Shown here: positions 6,595 to 8,702 of the stretch, piece after piece | Numbering within the stretch: the first letter of the stretch is position 1 | How the letters are laid out: each line of letters starts with the position of its first letter | Source: Nitrospirales bacterium | Lineage (GTDB): Bacteria > Nitrospirota > Nitrospiria > Nitrospirales > UBA8639 | DNA length: 8,702 bases | Direction: 5' to 3' | Assembly: GCA_021604265.1 (NCBI GenBank) | Contig: BQIY01000068.1 | Location: forward strand, 1-8,702 | The notes under the pieces: generated by a model | What the model saw: the letters and a program-made list of their open reading frames with translations, nothing else | What the model was told of the DNA's origin: nothing | Database searches by the model: none | Translations under genes and position numbers: made by a program

Positions 6595-8460
6595 TTGGCA
6601 TTGGTTGGGAAAGGTGTTCCTCCAGAAACTCTTCAGCAGATTCGTGATCGCATTGATTTAATCGATGTGATTTCCCGCTCGGTGACCCTTACAAAAACGG
6701 GTCAAAACTACAAGGGGCTGTGTCCCTTTCATTCTGAAAAAAGCCCATCATTTTCTGTGAGTCCGAGTCGTCAGATGTTTCACTGCTTTGGTTGTGGTGA
6801 GGGCGGTGATGCGTTCACGTTTCTGATGAAACGTGAAGGCCTGGGGTTTATGGAGGCAGTTCAGGAGCTAGCCAAGCTTGCCAGTGTGCCATTGAATCTT
6901 GAGGCACGAGGGGGACAAGACGAGAAGGCTCATTCGCGACGGGAACGTTATCAGCATATTCACGCTGTGGCTGCCGAGTGGTTTCACGCCAATTTGACGG
7001 ACCCTGAACGAGGGAAAAATGCCTGTCGTTATCTTGAACGGCGGGGAATGACTGCCGAGACCATCAATATGTTTAACGTTGGCTATGCTCCTCCCGGCTG
7101 GAATGGTCTTCTCGACAAACTTGAGAAGTCGGGAGTGAATCGAGAGGAAATGTTTCAGTCAGGATTGATTATCAAGAAAGAAGAACGTTCCCAGGAGGCA
7201 AAAGTCGGAGGTCAGGGGTACGATCGCTTTCGAGACCGAATTATGTTCCCGATTTCGAATCATCGAGGGCAGGTGATTGCTTTTGGCGGGCGGGCGTTAA
7301 CAGATGAGCAAATGCCGAAATATCTCAACTCTCCAGAGACGGCGTTATTTGCCAAAGGCCACACACTTTATGGATTTGATAAAACACGGGAAGCGGCGAG
7401 CCGCTTGGATCGACTGGTGCTTGTCGAAGGCTATTTTGATGTCTTGGCTCTCTATCAAGCCGGCGTCCAACACGTGGCGGCCCCGCTCGGGACGGCGTTG
7501 ACCTCTGACCATGTGCAAACTATTCGGCGTATCGTCAAAACGGTGTTTTTGTTTTTTGACGGAGATGCGGCTGGTGTTCGCGCAGCGCTTCGGACGCTTG
7601 ATCTGTTTCTGAATACCGGGTTAACCGTAAAGGTCATGGAGCTTTTGCCTGGAGATGACCCTGATACCTACATTCGGTCACAGGGGACTGAGGCCTTCAC
7701 GCAGCTTGAGACGAGTGCGCCAACGCTCTTGGACTTTGCGATCCAAGCTTCGCTGAAAGATCAAAAAACAGCATCGATCGAAGATCGTGTTCGATGTGTC
7801 GATGAGATTCTCCGCATTCTTCAAAAAACGAATAATCCCATCGAAAAAGAGGAGCGTATTCAGTTGGTTTCAGAGAAATTGGGCATTCGTGTGCAGACAC
7901 TCATGGACCGGTACCCCACGTTACGACCGAAGCCGAACCGGGCGCCTGTGCGTACGCAAGATTCACAGGCTAATCTTGCCCCGCCTCGGCGCTTACCGAA
8001 GGGAAGCCCTGAAGAACGAGACATTGTCGTCCTTGCTTTACAGGGGGTTCTCAGCTTTCAACATATTCAACAGCTTCGCATTGAAATGTTTCGAGTGCCG
8101 CAGTATCGAAAAACAATGGAATTGATCTTTGAGCATGTCAATGCGGAGGGTCACATTGATATGGAATCTTTGTGTGCAGATGCCCTGCAAGATGCTGAAT
8201 TCGGACCCATCGTGACGCAACTGACGTTAGCTGATTCACATTTTGATGACCATCACAGTCATTTCCAGGAATGTTTAGCCACACTGGAGCGCCAGTATCT
8301 TCAATATTCTTTACATGAGCTCATTTCTCAGCTTCGGGTAGCTGAGCAGGGAGGTCAATCTGAAGACGTCCAAAGGTTGATGGAAGAAATTAATGAACTT
8401 CGCGGGAAAAAAGCCGCATTGACAACCTTGTCACCCATGACAGAGTCTGGTGAGCCTTAA
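6595..8460 (+). CDS. dnaG: DNA primase
   Basis: DnaG synthesises the RNA primers for leading- and lagging-strand replication and is recruited by the DnaB helicase. The 621-residue product has the N-terminal CHC2 zinc-binding domain with C43, H46, C64 and C67 (KGLCPFHSEKSPSF and MFHCFGCGEGGDAF). The RNA polymerase domain follows with YDRFRDRIMFPI, VIAFGGRAL and KYLNSPETALF. The Toprim core has the catalytic E278 in VEGYFDVLALYQ and the metal-binding D322-G-D324 in FFDGDAAGVRA. The C-terminal 150 or so residues, after a Pro/Arg-rich linker near 440-470, would be the DnaB-binding domain; they are helical and poorly conserved, as expected. The length is at the upper end of the usual range. The start is a TTG. 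dnaG follows the his operon and HIT gene without a clear terminator and is not followed immediately by rpoD. Confidence 0.97.
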   Translation: MALVGKGVPPETLQQIRDRIDLIDVISRSVTLTKTGQNYKGLCPFHSEKSPSFSVSPSRQMFHCFGCGEGGDAFTFLMKREGLGFMEAVQELAKLASVPLNLEARGGQDEKAHSRRERYQHIHAVAAEWFHANLTDPERGKNACRYLERRGMTAETINMFNVGYAPPGWNGLLDKLEKSGVNREEMFQSGLIIKKEERSQEAKVGGQGYDRFRDRIMFPISNHRGQVIAFGGRALTDEQMPKYLNSPETALFAKGHTLYGFDKTREAASRLDRLVLVEGYFDVLALYQAGVQHVAAPLGTALTSDHVQTIRRIVKTVFLFFDGDAAGVRAALRTLDLFLNTGLTVKVMELLPGDDPDTYIRSQGTEAFTQLETSAPTLLDFAIQASLKDQKTASIEDRVRCVDEILRILQKTNNPIEKEERIQLVSEKLGIRVQTLMDRYPTLRPKPNRAPVRTQDSQANLAPPRRLPKGSPEERDIVVLALQGVLSFQHIQQLRIEMFRVPQYRKTMELIFEHVNAEGHIDMESLCADALQDAEFGPIVTQLTLADSHFDDHHSHFQECLATLERQYLQYSLHELISQLRVAEQGGQSEDVQRLMEEINELRGKKAALTTLSPMTESGEP

Positions 8461-8520
8461 CAGTTTCAAGGAAATATGCTTAGGCAAATAGGCATACGTT
8501 ACTTTAATTAAATGAAATTT

Positions 8521-8548
8521 TTGGTATGGTGATTGTTCTGGGTATGAA
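8521..8548 (+). promoter_or_regulatory. Candidate sigma70-type promoter in the dnaG-tRNA spacer
   Basis: TTGGTA at 8521-8526 and TATGAA at 8543-8548 are separated by 16 nt, each matching 4 of 6 consensus bases. The whole spacer 8461-8653 is visibly AT-richer than the flanking genes and has no supported ORF. An alternative pair nearer the tRNA is TTGCTG 8600-8605 with TTTAAA 8622-8627 (16-nt spacing), which would give a leader of about 20 nt. The sequence alone does not decide between them. Confidence 0.3.
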
Positions 8549-8653
8549 AAGCGTGGAGTATAAAGAAAGTATAAATTTCTGATTAAGAAGAGAAAAAAGT
8601 TGCTGAGATCTCCTCTTGTCGTTTAAAGTGGAGGCTATGATGGGTTTCATCTT

Positions 8654-8702
8654 GGGCCCATAGCTCAGGTGGTTAGAGCGGCTGACTCATAATCAGCTGG
8701 TC
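8654..8702 (+). tRNA. tRNA with CAT anticodon, 5' portion (probably tRNA-Ile2; elongator Met possible), truncated by window end
   Basis: The 5' acceptor strand GGGCCCA (8654-8660) is followed by TA, the D-arm GCTC (8663-8666) paired with GAGC (8676-8679), and an anticodon stem GCTGA (8681-8685) paired with TCAGC (8693-8697). The loop CTCATAA puts the anticodon CAT at 8688-8690. The variable region starts TGGTC and the window ends before the T-arm. CAT can be initiator Met, elongator Met or the lysidine-modified tRNA-Ile2. The anticodon stem lacks the three G-C pairs of an initiator. C4 and C5 in the acceptor stem agree with the E. coli TilS recognition pairs C4-G69 and C5-G68, so Ile2 is favoured, but the missing 3' half prevents a firm call. 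Confidence 0.9.

Noticed and set aside
8475..8496. TATGCT / GGCATA inverted repeat after dnaG as a terminator
   Set aside because: The stem is 6 bp including a T-G wobble, the loop is 10 nt, and no T-tract follows.
1..8702. CRISPR arrays, insertion sequences, phage or defence genes
   Set aside because: No regularly spaced repeats, transposase motifs or terminal inverted repeats were seen; the window is core metabolic and replication genes.

Overview
The window is a one-strand, tightly packed gene block from a bacterial chromosome of roughly balanced base composition. Every supported gene reads left to right. It holds most of a histidine biosynthesis operon, followed without a convincing terminator by a HIT-family hydrolase gene and the DNA primase gene dnaG. 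An AT-rich spacer and the 5' half of a CAT-anticodon tRNA gene close the window. The lipoprotein with an apparent lipobox and a CsgG/LpoB-like fold points to a Gram-negative (diderm) bacterium. The protein sequences and gene order look to me like Nitrospirota or a deltaproteobacterium-like lineage, but that assignment is inference only.

Layout: the C-terminal part of hisG (1-379), hisD (511-1800), hisB (1797-2399), hisH (2444-3064), a lipoprotein gene not known to act in histidine synthesis (3106-3831, possibly starting at 3061), hisA (3890-4636), hisF (4630-5436), a fused hisIE (5433-6119), a HIT-family gene (6116-6460), dnaG (6595-8460) and a partial tRNA (8654-8702). Most junctions are 4-nt ATGA overlaps (hisD/hisB, hisF/hisIE, hisIE/HIT; also hisH/lipoprotein if the upstream start is used) or a 7-nt overlap (hisA/hisF). 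This argues for one transcript with translational coupling.

The his proteins cover ATP phosphoribosyltransferase (HisG), both PR-AMP/PR-ATP steps (HisIE), the ProFAR isomerase (HisA), the IGP synthase pair (HisH glutaminase and HisF cyclase), IGP dehydratase (HisB) and histidinol dehydrogenase (HisD). Missing from the window are hisC, a histidinol-phosphate phosphatase, and hisZ, which a short-form HisG normally needs.

The window is mostly ordinary core metabolism. The points worth a second look are: (1) the few spacers are bridged by small open frames that end exactly in an ATGA overlap with the next his gene, in two cases continuing the upstream gene's frame past a TAG; (2) a second Shine-Dalgarno plus TTG start lies exactly 60 nt upstream of the dnaG start and opens a 7-codon leader frame; (3) a lipoprotein gene is embedded in the his operon; (4) a HisD zinc-ligand position carries Glu instead of Gln. 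I found no CRISPR array, insertion sequence, phage gene or defence system.
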